Program-made: the position numbers and the translations under genes
In this document: one piece after another, positions 35,319 to 44,334 of the stretch
Layout of the letters: each line of letters starts with the position of its first letter
Numbering within the stretch: the stretch's first letter is position 1
The notes under the pieces: model-generated
What the model was told of the DNA's origin: nothing
Databases searched by the model: none
What the model saw: the letters and a program-made list of their open reading frames with translations, nothing else
Source: UBA6183 sp943372215
GTDB lineage: Bacteria; Bacteroidota; Bacteroidia; UKL13-3
Reading direction: 5' to 3'
DNA: 64,000 nt
Assembly (NCBI GenBank): GCA_943372215.1
Contig: CALRXU020000010.1
Location: 108,330-172,329 of the forward strand

Positions 35319-36192
35319 TTGGTTGCGAAATACGGTTGGTAAACAAACAGTATAATACGGCCAAAAGGGCTAATATTGGAAATAAAATAACCATTCTTGG
35401 GAAGTAAGGTTTTAGCCTCACTATTCCAGATTTAGCCAATATAAAACTTTGGTTGTACTCTTTATTGGTTCGTACCTTCATCAATTGCTGTTGCAATTCA
35501 TAACCAGATTGGTAAACCTTTTGAGGGTCAAGCGGTTCTCCAAAAACAAAGCCACCACCACTCCTTGGTGCCACGCTGGCAGCAACTAAGTGTTTTAAGC
35601 TATCGTTCTCAACAATATCTTTTAATAATAGTTGCTCCATATAATCCAACTCTTGTTGTCGCACAGTAATGTATCTTTTAAAGTAAGCTGACCCTTCTAG
35701 GTAATTGCTAACGATGGCGTGCTGAAACGTATCAATTAAACGTGGATTTTTCATGAATAAGGTGATGTGGATGCCTGTTATGGTGTCTTTTCTGTATTCG
35801 CTTCTATAATAAGGGTAATATGAAATCTTCCATAGCTTTTCACAAATAGATTGGTCCAGATTGAGAAGCCTTGCAACATCCTCATAATTATCATCCTTAA
35901 TCAGGGTATTCAAATCTTCAAGCATACTAGAACTAACCTGGTCGGTTGTGTTACTTGGTTTAATTATGAATGAAGACTCAAAAATGGGGGGAATGGTAAA
36001 CCGTAGAATAACCGATAGTACCAACGATAGCGTTAGACTTATTGCTAATTTTTTAGGATTACTTTTTAATAATTTTACTGGATACCAAAGTTTACCGAGG
36101 ATTTTTTTATAAATATTCCAAAGTTTAGAGGCTAAAACCTCAATATCAAATTCATCATCCTGAAAGGATTGTTGGTTCTTGTTTTCGCTCAT
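35302..36192 (-). CDS. Wzz-like chain-length/polysaccharide co-polymerase protein
   Basis: A 296-residue protein with two membrane helices (about residues 48-68 and 266-285) flanking a periplasmic domain of about 200 residues, the layout of Wzz chain-length regulators. PPIFESSFIIKPS after the first helix is typical of the family's beta-strand entry. There is no tyrosine-kinase domain. The frame is open three codons upstream to a TTG; I use the ATG at 36192. It diverges from the first flippase gene (96 nt) and marks the start of the glycan locus. Function is inferred from topology and context. Confidence 0.72.
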   Translation of the reverse strand: MSENKNQQSFQDDEFDIEVLASKLWNIYKKILGKLWYPVKLLKSNPKKLAISLTLSLVLSVILRFTIPPIFESSFIIKPSNTTDQVSSSMLEDLNTLIKDDNYEDVARLLNLDQSICEKLWKISYYPYYRSEYRKDTITGIHITLFMKNPRLIDTFQHAIVSNYLEGSAYFKRYITVRQQELDYMEQLLLKDIVENDSLKHLVAASVAPRSGGGFVFGEPLDPQKVYQSGYELQQQLMKVRTNKEYNQSFILAKSGIVRLKPYFPRMVILFPILALLAVLYCLFTNRISQPTTKAT

Positions 36193-36288
36193 AGCACGCA
36201 ATTACTGTGGTTACGAAAGTATCTAAAAAATTACATATTCATAAAGTTCTGATATATTCGTTTTTTATTCAAACTATTTAGGCGTAAA

Positions 36289-37746
36289 GTGATTACTGGT
36301 CAGGCATTAAAAAATACCATTTGGACAGCTGCTGATTTGGTCAGCTATCCATTATTGATGATTGGCGCTACTCCATTCTTTATCAAAGAATTAGGCCCAG
36401 AGCAATATGGCCTGTGGATGTTGATTAATGTGGTGGTGCAGGTGATGAATGCCCTGAACTTTGGAGTAGGCGATAGTACAATAAGAGAGGTGTCTCGTTA
36501 TCAGGCTACTGAATCGAAACAGCTCATTCAGGCGGCCTTTAACCGCAATTTATCATTGAGTATTATTTTAATGGTGTTATGTGTTTGTTTTGGCATGGTT
36601 TGTTCAATGGTGATTAAGCATTGGCAACTGTTTCAAATACCTGAAACAAAAAGAGCAGAGGCCATGACCGCTTTGGTATTGTTTGCATGGTCTGCTGGGC
36701 TAAAATTTATAGAACAGGTATTTGTATCCGTATTTAAGGGACTACAGCGGTTTGATATTGCCGCCAGACTCACGATGTTGTCTCGATTATCCGCTATTGT
36801 ATCAGCTATTATCGTGGTGTATTTGGGATACGGCATTTTAATGATAGTAAAGGTAACCTTGTGCTGCAATGCAATAAATTTAATGATACAAGGATTTATG
36901 GTTTATAAGAAAGCGGCTATCAAACAATTGATTCCACGTTTTCGGTTATTAAACATCAGGGAGCTATTTAGCAGCAATGGTTGGTATTGGCTGCAATCTG
37001 TAATAGCACTTCTTGGTTTTTTAAGCGACAGAATTATTATTGGGTATTTGTCAGACTTAAAGGCGGTGGGTTATTATTCCATTGCCGCACTTATTGGCAG
37101 CCAAATTCATAACATTTTACTGGCTTTTGGAGGGTTTGTTTTTCCAAAGGTGTCTGCATACACAGCGTTAAACAAAAGCACCGAACGCATGTATTATCTA
37201 TCAAGGCTATTGATAGCCGGACTGGGTTGGTTTGTTGTTTTATTTTTGTTGCTTTTTGGGGATGTCATTTTTAAACTATGGCTTGGTGTAGACATATATT
37301 TGGAAGCTATTGTGTACATCAAACTATACCTAGTTTTTGCTGCCGTTATATTGCTCATTATTATTCCATTCCATTTTATTAACGGCAGTGAACGTGTTTG
37401 GATGAACTCTTTGTTTGAGTTTATATTAAGAAGTATGCATGTGATAGCCATGTGGGTTGGGTTTGTTTATTATGGTGTTGAAGGGTTGTTGTGGGGACTT
37501 ATTGTTACCACATTTATCAATATTCCGTTTCAGTATTATTTGTTTCACAAATTTATTATTGGTTTTAACCGCTTGGGCGAAGTATTTGCTCCAGTACTAC
37601 CAGCACTGGCTATTTTACTTATGGCGCAATCAACACACATTGTTACGAAGCTGTTATTTCTCCTTATTTTTGGTTTTTTATGCTGGCATATTTATTACAA
37701 AAAGGCGCATATTAACCTGAACCTATTATTTAGAAAAAGTGGGTAA
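36289..37746 (+). CDS. Wzx-type oligosaccharide flippase, first copy
   Basis: A 485-residue polytopic protein with about 12-14 membrane helices and the Wzx/MOP opening ALKNTIWTAADLVSYPLLMIGATPFFIKELGPEQYGLWML. It should flip undecaprenyl-linked repeat units across the inner membrane. The start is GTG (36289); no ATG lies upstream in frame near it. The 3' end overlaps the next gene by 8 nt, so the two are coupled. A second, unrelated-looking flippase lies at 50.5 kb. Confidence 0.9.
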   Translation: MITGQALKNTIWTAADLVSYPLLMIGATPFFIKELGPEQYGLWMLINVVVQVMNALNFGVGDSTIREVSRYQATESKQLIQAAFNRNLSLSIILMVLCVCFGMVCSMVIKHWQLFQIPETKRAEAMTALVLFAWSAGLKFIEQVFVSVFKGLQRFDIAARLTMLSRLSAIVSAIIVVYLGYGILMIVKVTLCCNAINLMIQGFMVYKKAAIKQLIPRFRLLNIRELFSSNGWYWLQSVIALLGFLSDRIIIGYLSDLKAVGYYSIAALIGSQIHNILLAFGGFVFPKVSAYTALNKSTERMYYLSRLLIAGLGWFVVLFLLLFGDVIFKLWLGVDIYLEAIVYIKLYLVFAAVILLIIIPFHFINGSERVWMNSLFEFILRSMHVIAMWVGFVYYGVEGLLWGLIVTTFINIPFQYYLFHKFIIGFNRLGEVFAPVLPALAILLMAQSTHIVTKLLFLLIFGFLCWHIYYKKAHINLNLLFRKSG

Positions 37747-38959
37747 ATTCAAATTTAACAAAGTTCATTGGCTGGCTTACCTATACTTCTTTTTTAACAA
37801 TGCAGGGTTAGCAGGAGGGTTGTTGTATACCAATCTCCTTACCCCTTTTTTTTATCTATGGTTGCTTATCAAAAAGAAGCAGCCCGTGTTGTGGCCATTT
37901 TTTATTATTGTTATTCCCTTCGATATCATACATGTTTTTTTGGGCATCGAATGGAAATCATTTTTGGTTTCAAATGCACTCTTGTTAAGCACCTATATTT
38001 TTGTAAGTTGTTTTCATTACTTCATACATCATTATCAACACCTCGGAGAAATTTACAAACGCCTACTAATAGCCAATTTTGGGTTCACATTAATTGCAGG
38101 TGTGGTTTATTTTACCCCATACCGTGAGTTGCTTTGGTACATGAATAAGTTTACAGAAAGCGTGGAGGGCTTTCACCGGTTGGCTTTGCTCACTTTTGAA
38201 GCATCTTATTATTCATTCTTGTTTGCACCTATTGCAATATATTACCTACTTAAAGTATTTCTTAAACTTCATCACAAGCCTGCATTATATACATTTGCAT
38301 TGGTATGTATTCCTTTGTTATTGTCCCTTTCACTGGGCGTTATTGGCACAATGGTCATAAGCTTTGGTGCATTGTATATTATTCATTTTAAAAGGATATT
38401 TTATAAAAAGGGCTTTTTCTCTTGGCTGGTAATTGGTTTGTTTATTCTGGCAATTGTAACTGTGATACTACTAACCTTTTTTCCTAATAATGCCTTATTT
38501 GTAAGAATCCATAACATTTATTACGGGTTAGATACTTCTACAAAAGGCCGCACAACTGACTCTTTTGGTATTGGCTGGAAGGTTGCCAAGGAACGCAGTA
38601 TTTGGTTTGGCAGTGGGTTAGGTCAGGTTAAAGTATTGGCTTTTGATGTTGTTAAAAGATATTACAATTATTGGGGAGACTTGGATGTAGTGAGAATTCC
38701 CAATTCGGTGGCTGAAACGATTGCTATTTTTGGTATTTTTGGGTTGATTATTCGTTTTGGGCTGATTTTTTATTTGTTTTTTAAAACCAAGGTACTCAGC
38801 AATTATTACCGCACCACGCTGTTTGTATTTGCTTTTGTCTATCAGTTTACAGGCAGTTACATTACCAGTATTGTTGAATATGTGATGTGGGTTATTGCTT
38901 TTTCGTCCGTGTTTAAGCAGTTTGATGTGCGGAGAGAAATCACTCCACCTTTGAAATAA
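37739..38959 (+). CDS. Wzy-type O-antigen polymerase/ligase-like membrane protein
   Basis: A 406-residue protein with about ten to twelve membrane helices and a larger outer loop around residues 260-310 (TTDSFGIGWKVAKERSIWFGSGLGQVK), the plan of Wzy polymerases and O-antigen ligases. Such proteins diverge strongly, so the call rests on topology and the overlapping flippase upstream. The start is GTG. Its last 20 bp overlap the 3' end of the convergent GT39 gene. Confidence 0.72.
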   Translation: MGKFKFNKVHWLAYLYFFFNNAGLAGGLLYTNLLTPFFYLWLLIKKKQPVLWPFFIIVIPFDIIHVFLGIEWKSFLVSNALLLSTYIFVSCFHYFIHHYQHLGEIYKRLLIANFGFTLIAGVVYFTPYRELLWYMNKFTESVEGFHRLALLTFEASYYSFLFAPIAIYYLLKVFLKLHHKPALYTFALVCIPLLLSLSLGVIGTMVISFGALYIIHFKRIFYKKGFFSWLVIGLFILAIVTVILLTFFPNNALFVRIHNIYYGLDTSTKGRTTDSFGIGWKVAKERSIWFGSGLGQVKVLAFDVVKRYYNYWGDLDVVRIPNSVAETIAIFGIFGLIIRFGLIFYLFFKTKVLSNYYRTTLFVFAFVYQFTGSYITSIVEYVMWVIAFSSVFKQFDVRREITPPLK

Positions 38960-40736
38960 ATACTTTTTGTATAAAAAAGTTTCTATCCTCACCATTCGCA
39001 TTTTTGTCATTGAGCATTTCAAATGACAATTGAACAGGATTACCATCCGTTTCAAAAGCAAAATCGACCTGTTCAGTTTCTTGTTTTGAGATATAGTCTG
39101 TCAGATGTTGTTGGTTTATGCCAATCTTTATTTTGGGAAACTCACCTTGTACAGGGGTGCCATTAGATAAAAGCTTTAGCATATATTTTCCTTTGCCAAG
39201 AGTTATTGTTTCGGAAGTAATTTTACCACCCCAAAGGGCAATGACATTTTGTTTATCTAGGTTAAATGTTAATGAAGGATGAAAAGCAACAGCGGTGTAT
39301 TTACCTCCTAGCGCATGGATCGAAACGTATTGTTGAAGCCAAGCATCAAAGTAATTTACATCCTCTGTTTGGATGTAATTAGCGGATAATAATTTTAATT
39401 GCTCATTACTAAGTTTTGGAGGATTATTGTGTGCACCTACTAGCCAAAAACCTTTTGTACGTTTTGATTGAGCAAAGGAGTCAATTAAGTAATCGGTGTT
39501 TTCGCCCAGCAGTTGGTTGCCAATGTTAAAGTTGTTTGCGTAATATTGAAAATGCCATGCCGTTTTTGGGTTGATAATAGGCAGTTGCAACGCATTATGT
39601 TCAGCAATATAAGTGGTTAGCTCCCGAAATTGTGTTTTATTCACCATTGTATAGTACTTTTTCACCCCAATCAAATCCAATAAGGAAACTAATAAAAACA
39701 TCCCAATAAGCATGTTTCGGATAAGTTGGTTATTTAAACTCTGCACACCTGAAGCAATCATCAGCAATATGGCGGGAAGTACCACAATGGTGTACCTTGG
39801 ATACAACATGGGGACAACCAGAATTGACCTTAAATAAGGAATAAGGTAAGTGATAAATAACCAACCTGCACAAATGAAAAAGCTAAACGCCAAAGGCTGC
39901 TCTTTTAAGCTTCCTTTGGCCATAAACACTTGAACAAAATATCCGATTAAAAAGAGTAACAAGAAAGGTTTTAATAAATCGGAGTTTCCAAAATATTCAA
40001 AAAAATAATCCGTTGCAAAGTTTGTGGATACACCTGTAATCCAGAATGATTTTATCAATGTCATGTCTAAGATGAACGGAAGCCAGAGCGCATAAACTAT
40101 TGCTATTAAAATAAAGCCCAACAACAAGTGCTTAAACAATGGTGCTTTCTTTTCTTTTTCTATTGACCAAAGTGTTCCTAAAATGACTCCTTCGGCTACC
40201 GCTACAAATAATCCATAATAATGGGAGTACATCATGAGTAAGGTAAACAGGCTAAACAACAGGGTTTCTTTCCATTGTAAACGCTTGATCATGCGCACCA
40301 AAAACAGAAAAGAGAAACAGGCAAATAAAAATGCTAGGATGTAACCCCTAGCTTCTTGGGAGTAATAGATGGCAAAATAATTTACACTAGTAAAAGCAGC
40401 CACCGTTAAACCAGTGGCATTATTATACAGTTCTTTTCCCAAGAGAAATATTGCCCAGACGCTCATTGTTCCAGCTAAGGCAGTTAAGCCTCGGGCCACC
40501 CATTCTGTATGTCCAAATAAAGTAAATAATAGCTTTTCAAGAAAAAAGAAAAGCGGAGGATGTTGGTCGCAACAAGTAAGGAAATAAAACAATTCTTTGA
40601 AACTCAGTTTGGGGTTGGCCTCAATCATGGTGTGCAATTCATCTAGCCATAAGCTTTGAAAGGTAAGGTGATAAAATCGCAGGATAAGCGCAACAAGAAG
40701 AATAAAGGCCAATATAATTTTTTCAGTACGATTCAT
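38940..40736 (-). CDS. GT39/PMT-type membrane glycosyltransferase
   Basis: A 598-residue GT-C fold protein. The first outer loop has the catalytic acidic pair in SLWLDELHTMIEANP, then HPPLFFFLEKLLF and YYSQEARGYILAF, all typical of ArnT/PMT_2 enzymes that take sugar from a polyprenyl-phosphate donor. About ten membrane helices are followed by a C-terminal periplasmic domain (about 400-598). It is convergent with the polymerase gene. The acceptor (glycan, lipid or protein) is unknown. Confidence 0.87.
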   Translation of the reverse strand: MNRTEKIILAFILLVALILRFYHLTFQSLWLDELHTMIEANPKLSFKELFYFLTCCDQHPPLFFFLEKLLFTLFGHTEWVARGLTALAGTMSVWAIFLLGKELYNNATGLTVAAFTSVNYFAIYYSQEARGYILAFLFACFSFLFLVRMIKRLQWKETLLFSLFTLLMMYSHYYGLFVAVAEGVILGTLWSIEKEKKAPLFKHLLLGFILIAIVYALWLPFILDMTLIKSFWITGVSTNFATDYFFEYFGNSDLLKPFLLLFLIGYFVQVFMAKGSLKEQPLAFSFFICAGWLFITYLIPYLRSILVVPMLYPRYTIVVLPAILLMIASGVQSLNNQLIRNMLIGMFLLVSLLDLIGVKKYYTMVNKTQFRELTTYIAEHNALQLPIINPKTAWHFQYYANNFNIGNQLLGENTDYLIDSFAQSKRTKGFWLVGAHNNPPKLSNEQLKLLSANYIQTEDVNYFDAWLQQYVSIHALGGKYTAVAFHPSLTFNLDKQNVIALWGGKITSETITLGKGKYMLKLLSNGTPVQGEFPKIKIGINQQHLTDYISKQETEQVDFAFETDGNPVQLSFEMLNDKNANGEDRNFFIQKVFISKVE

Positions 40737-41394
40737 GAGTAAGTATGACGCATTAATATAAGCAGGTAATTTTACTATATTTTATTGAGTTATCAATACC
40801 TTGGCATAATTGCTTGAGAAGTGCAGCAAGAGCAGGGTTTAACCCAGTTTATACAAATAAACAGTAAAGTTGTTCTTAAAAAGGGTTTTTTATTGTGTTA
40901 ACAAGGTATAGTTGGCTTAAAGAGCTAAAGCAAAACCCAACAAAAGAGGATATCGTTCACAATAAGTTGTTATTACTGAATCAAAATATTACTTCGCTTA
41001 GTTTTATTTGGTACTCTTATCTTATTTAAAGTTGTTTCAATTACCTGCTTAAAAGTACAAGTAATTAAAACGGTTTAACCATAATCTTTTATTGCGTGCA
41101 AACTATTTGCAATGATTAAGGTTCATGCGGAGGTTTTTAGACATATTGATAAAAGGATTTAATCTTTGAAAATATGGCACGTAAGCACGGGTATAAGGAT
41201 AAGAGTCCTTAGGTTAAAATCATGTGGGGAAATAGGAGGGGATCAATATTGTTCTTTTGGTTAAAATTTGTAGGATACTTGAAATTAATTTGTTAACCCT
41301 ATTCGAGTCTTCTGGTTTTAAATAACTATAAACCAGTTATTCAGGAAGTAGATTTGTGTAAATTTAAAAGTTCTTTGCATATTGCAAATGCTAC
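40737..41394. other. 658-bp non-coding region before the main glycan gene run
   Basis: No plausible gene on either strand. It holds several small inverted repeats: TAAGGA/TCCTTA (41194-41211), CTGGTTT/AAACCAG (41312-41336) and the overlapping, mutually exclusive AATAAC/GTTATT (41321-41341). A palindrome TTTGCA-TAT-TGCAAA (41374-41388) ends 6 nt before the ATG of the GT4 gene. It probably holds the promoters of the divergent GT39 gene and the glycan run, and may form a structured leader. No -33/-7 pair was convincing. Confidence 0.5.
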
Positions 41395-42471
41395 ATGAAA
41401 GTTTTATTTATAGCTCGTCCTAATATACTTGATCAACAAGGCGGTGATACAGTGCAATTGGTTTCTACTGCTGATTATCTGAAAAAATTGGGAGTTGAGG
41501 TTACAATTTATGCAAGACAAAAGGAAATTGAGTTTAAACAATTTGATTTAATTCATTACTTTAATTTAATTGATCCAGAGGATATTATTGGTTATATTGA
41601 TTTTTTTAAGCAACCTCAGGTTTTATCTACCATCTATTTAAAGTATGATGAATATGATAGAAATTACAGAAAGGGAATAATAGGATTTTTAAGTAAATAT
41701 TTGTCTTATGATCGTGTAGAGTACCTTAAAACAGTTGCAAAATTCCTGTTTAAGGGAGATAAATTAAGCTCATATAAATACTTAATTTGGGGGAATAAGG
41801 GTTCTATGAAAAGAATTTTGCAAAGAATAAATCATGTTTTGCCAAATTCAGTTTCGGAACTCAATAGAGTTCAAAAAGATTTTAATGTACAACTTCCTGC
41901 TACGGTTGTAACAAACGCCTTTGATACAAAGCAGTATGTATTCAATAATCCCCCAAAAGAGAACTTTGTTTTGTGTGTGGCAAGATTTGAAGGCAATAAG
42001 AATCAAATAAATCTTATTAAGGCCGCTAATAAATTCGGTTTTAAGTTGGTTTTAGTTGGCAGAGCTTCCCATAATCAAAAGGCATACTTTGAAAGGTGCA
42101 AAAGTATGGCGAAGGAGAATATTGAATTTCGAGGATATGTTTCGCAGGAGGAATTATGTGCATTGTATTCCCAAGCCAAAGTGCACATTTTACCCAGTTG
42201 GTTTGAAACCACTGGCTTGTCGAGCTTAGAAGCTGCTGCAATGGGGTGCAATATTGTGGTTACGGATAAAGGTGATGTGCGGGAATATTTCGGGGATTTG
42301 GCTTATTATTGCGAACCTGGTAGTCCCGATTCAATTGCCAAAGCAATAGAGTTGGCCTTAGCAAATCCGGTAAATGAAGCGTTGCAGAAAAAAGTGCGAA
42401 CAGAATATACTTGGGAAAAAGCTGCCGAACAAACACTAGCTGCCTACAAAAAAGTACTAAAGAATGATTGA
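41395..42471 (+). CDS. Glycosyltransferase family 4
   Basis: A 358-residue GT-B fold enzyme. The N-terminal half starts KVLFIARPNILDQQGGDTVQL; the donor-binding C-terminal half has FVLCVARFEGNKNQINLIKA, IEFRGYVSQEELCALYSQAKVHILPSWFETTGLSSLEAAAMGC with the EX7E-type glutamates, and VTDKGDVREYFG. It should transfer a sugar in the cytoplasm to a lipid-linked glycan. The DNA is visibly more AT-rich than in later genes of the locus, which hints at a separate origin. It overlaps the next gene by 8 nt. Confidence 0.92.
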   Translation: MKVLFIARPNILDQQGGDTVQLVSTADYLKKLGVEVTIYARQKEIEFKQFDLIHYFNLIDPEDIIGYIDFFKQPQVLSTIYLKYDEYDRNYRKGIIGFLSKYLSYDRVEYLKTVAKFLFKGDKLSSYKYLIWGNKGSMKRILQRINHVLPNSVSELNRVQKDFNVQLPATVVTNAFDTKQYVFNNPPKENFVLCVARFEGNKNQINLIKAANKFGFKLVLVGRASHNQKAYFERCKSMAKENIEFRGYVSQEELCALYSQAKVHILPSWFETTGLSSLEAAAMGCNIVVTDKGDVREYFGDLAYYCEPGSPDSIAKAIELALANPVNEALQKKVRTEYTWEKAAEQTLAAYKKVLKND

Positions 42472-43234
42472 TTTTGAAAAAATTGAAAAAAATAAAGAAG
42501 CATTAAGGTTAGACTATCTATTGGCTAAGCCCTTTCCGCATCTTATAATAGACCAATTCTGCAATCAGGATAAAACAGATGAACTTTATAGGCAAATGCC
42601 TGATATACAAACCAAAAGTAGGGACTATGTGTTTGCCGCCAATAAATTTGAAAAATCTAAAATCAAAGATATTTCTCCGCTGTTTGCTGAATTAGCAGAT
42701 GATTTAATATCAGAACGATTTAAAAACTTTTTATGTTTTATCACCAACGAAGAGGTTTTTGTTGATGAAGCTTTTCATGGAGGAGGAATTCATCAAGGTA
42801 AACAAAATAGCTTTTTAGATATGCATGTGGATTTTAATTATCATCCTTTGCATCCCTACTGGTTTAGAAATTTAAACTTGCTTCTGTATTTGAATAAGGA
42901 TTGGAAAGCATCTTATGGAGGCCATCTTCAGTTAGAGGACCTTCGAACGGGTGAAAGAAAGGCCATTGATATACCCTTTAATAGAATGGTGATTCAGCAA
43001 ACTAGAAAATATACGTTGCATGGGTATGGACGGACTTCATTTCCTGAAGGGAGCTACCGAACGTCAATTGCTTCATATGCCTATACCATTCATAAAACGC
43101 ACATTGAAAAACCCAGAACAACAGATTGGTTTCCTGATGAGAAAGACCATTTCAAAAAGTTTCTTGCATGGATTTATGACCCTGCGGTTAAAGTAAAGAA
43201 CAAATTGTTTGGCAGTTCAACGGCTAAGCACTAA
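42464..43234 (+). CDS. 2OG-Fe(II) oxygenase family protein
   Basis: A 256-residue protein of the prolyl-hydroxylase-like 2-oxoglutarate/Fe(II) oxygenase fold. FPHLIIDQFC is the usual opening strand. The iron triad is HxD in LDMHVDFNYHP and the distal His in TLHGYGR, and Arg in SYRTSIASYAYT should bind 2-oxoglutarate. It overlaps the GT4 gene upstream, so it probably oxidises a sugar, lipid or other component of the glycan being made. Substrate unknown. Confidence 0.88.
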   Translation: MIDFEKIEKNKEALRLDYLLAKPFPHLIIDQFCNQDKTDELYRQMPDIQTKSRDYVFAANKFEKSKIKDISPLFAELADDLISERFKNFLCFITNEEVFVDEAFHGGGIHQGKQNSFLDMHVDFNYHPLHPYWFRNLNLLLYLNKDWKASYGGHLQLEDLRTGERKAIDIPFNRMVIQQTRKYTLHGYGRTSFPEGSYRTSIASYAYTIHKTHIEKPRTTDWFPDEKDHFKKFLAWIYDPAVKVKNKLFGSSTAKH

Positions 43235-43251
43235 AACAAATTTTGGGTAAC

Positions 43252-44334
43252 ATGAGAATTGGCATTGTTGGCACCCGCGGTATCCCCAACCATTATGGTG
43301 GTTTTGAGCAATTGGCAGAATACCTCTCTGTGGCACTTGTTGAGCGCGGGCATCAGGTTTGGGTGTACAATTCTTCTGCTCACCCTTATAAGGAAAGCAC
43401 TTACAAAGGAGTCTTCATTATTTCCTGCCACGACCCTGAACCAAAAATAGGTACTGCTGGTCAGTTTATTTACGACCTGAATTGCATTTTAGATGCCCGT
43501 AGGCGCAAGTTTGATGTGTTGTTGCAATTGGGTTACACCAGCAGCTCGGTATGGCATTTTTTGCTGCCCAAACAAGCGGCAATTATCACCAACATGGATG
43601 GTTTGGAATGGAAACGGAGTAAGTACAGCAAAATGGTACAATCTTTCTTAAAGTTGGCCGAAAAATGGGCAGTTCAGTCCAGCGATGTGTTGGTGGCCGA
43701 TTCCATAGCCATACAAAAATACTTGTTAGAAAAGTATCAGCAAGAAGCACATTACATTGCTTACGGAGCAACGGTTTTTACCACACCCAATGAGCAGGAG
43801 CTTCAACCACTTGGCTTGAAAAAACAGCATTACCATTTGGTAATAGCTCGTTTTGAACCGGAAAATAACATTGAAACCATAATTCAAGGTTACCTGCAAA
43901 CAGATAAGCATGTGCCTTTGGTGTTAATAGGCTCAACCCAAAACAAGTTTGGCAGGTATTTACAACAGCAATATGCCGAGGCAAATATCCGTTTTTTAGG
44001 TCCGCTATATGATATTGACGCACTCAATAACCTGCGTTATTACTGCCAGCTTTATTTTCATGGACATTCTGTTGGGGGAACCAACCCATCTTTGTTAGAA
44101 GCAATGGCCTCGCATGCGCCTATTTGCGCACACAACAATGAATTTAACAAAGCCATTTTAGGAAATGATGCAACCTATTTTACCTCTCCGGAAGATGTAG
44201 CAAAAGCCATAAATGAGCAAAAAGATGTTCAATTACAAGTTGCGGCTAACGTGGCTAAAATAAACAATACCTATAACTGGCCATTGATTATTGATGCCTA
44301 TGAATCACTTATGCAATTATCTTTGAGTCAGTGA
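43252..44334 (+). CDS. DUF1972/GT4-type glycosyltransferase (rhamnosyltransferase-like)
   Basis: A 360-residue GT-B enzyme. The N-terminus RIGIVGTRGIPNHYGGFEQLAEYL is the mark of the DUF1972 group found in rhamnosyl- and other deoxysugar transferases. The C-terminal half has VIARFEPENNIETIIQGY, FLGPLYDIDALNNLRYYC and GGTNPSLLEAMASHAPICA. The frame is open three codons upstream to a TTG; the ATG at 43252 fits the family start. Its TGA overlaps the GTG of the next gene. The sugar cannot be told from sequence alone. Confidence 0.9.
   Translation: MRIGIVGTRGIPNHYGGFEQLAEYLSVALVERGHQVWVYNSSAHPYKESTYKGVFIISCHDPEPKIGTAGQFIYDLNCILDARRRKFDVLLQLGYTSSSVWHFLLPKQAAIITNMDGLEWKRSKYSKMVQSFLKLAEKWAVQSSDVLVADSIAIQKYLLEKYQQEAHYIAYGATVFTTPNEQELQPLGLKKQHYHLVIARFEPENNIETIIQGYLQTDKHVPLVLIGSTQNKFGRYLQQQYAEANIRFLGPLYDIDALNNLRYYCQLYFHGHSVGGTNPSLLEAMASHAPICAHNNEFNKAILGNDATYFTSPEDVAKAINEQKDVQLQVAANVAKINNTYNWPLIIDAYESLMQLSLSQ

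Noticed and set aside
41374..41388. Palindrome TTTGCA-TAT-TGCAAA as a defined operator
   Set aside because: It is perfect and well placed, but six-base AT-rich arms are expected by chance in a region of this composition and no regulator gene is adjacent.
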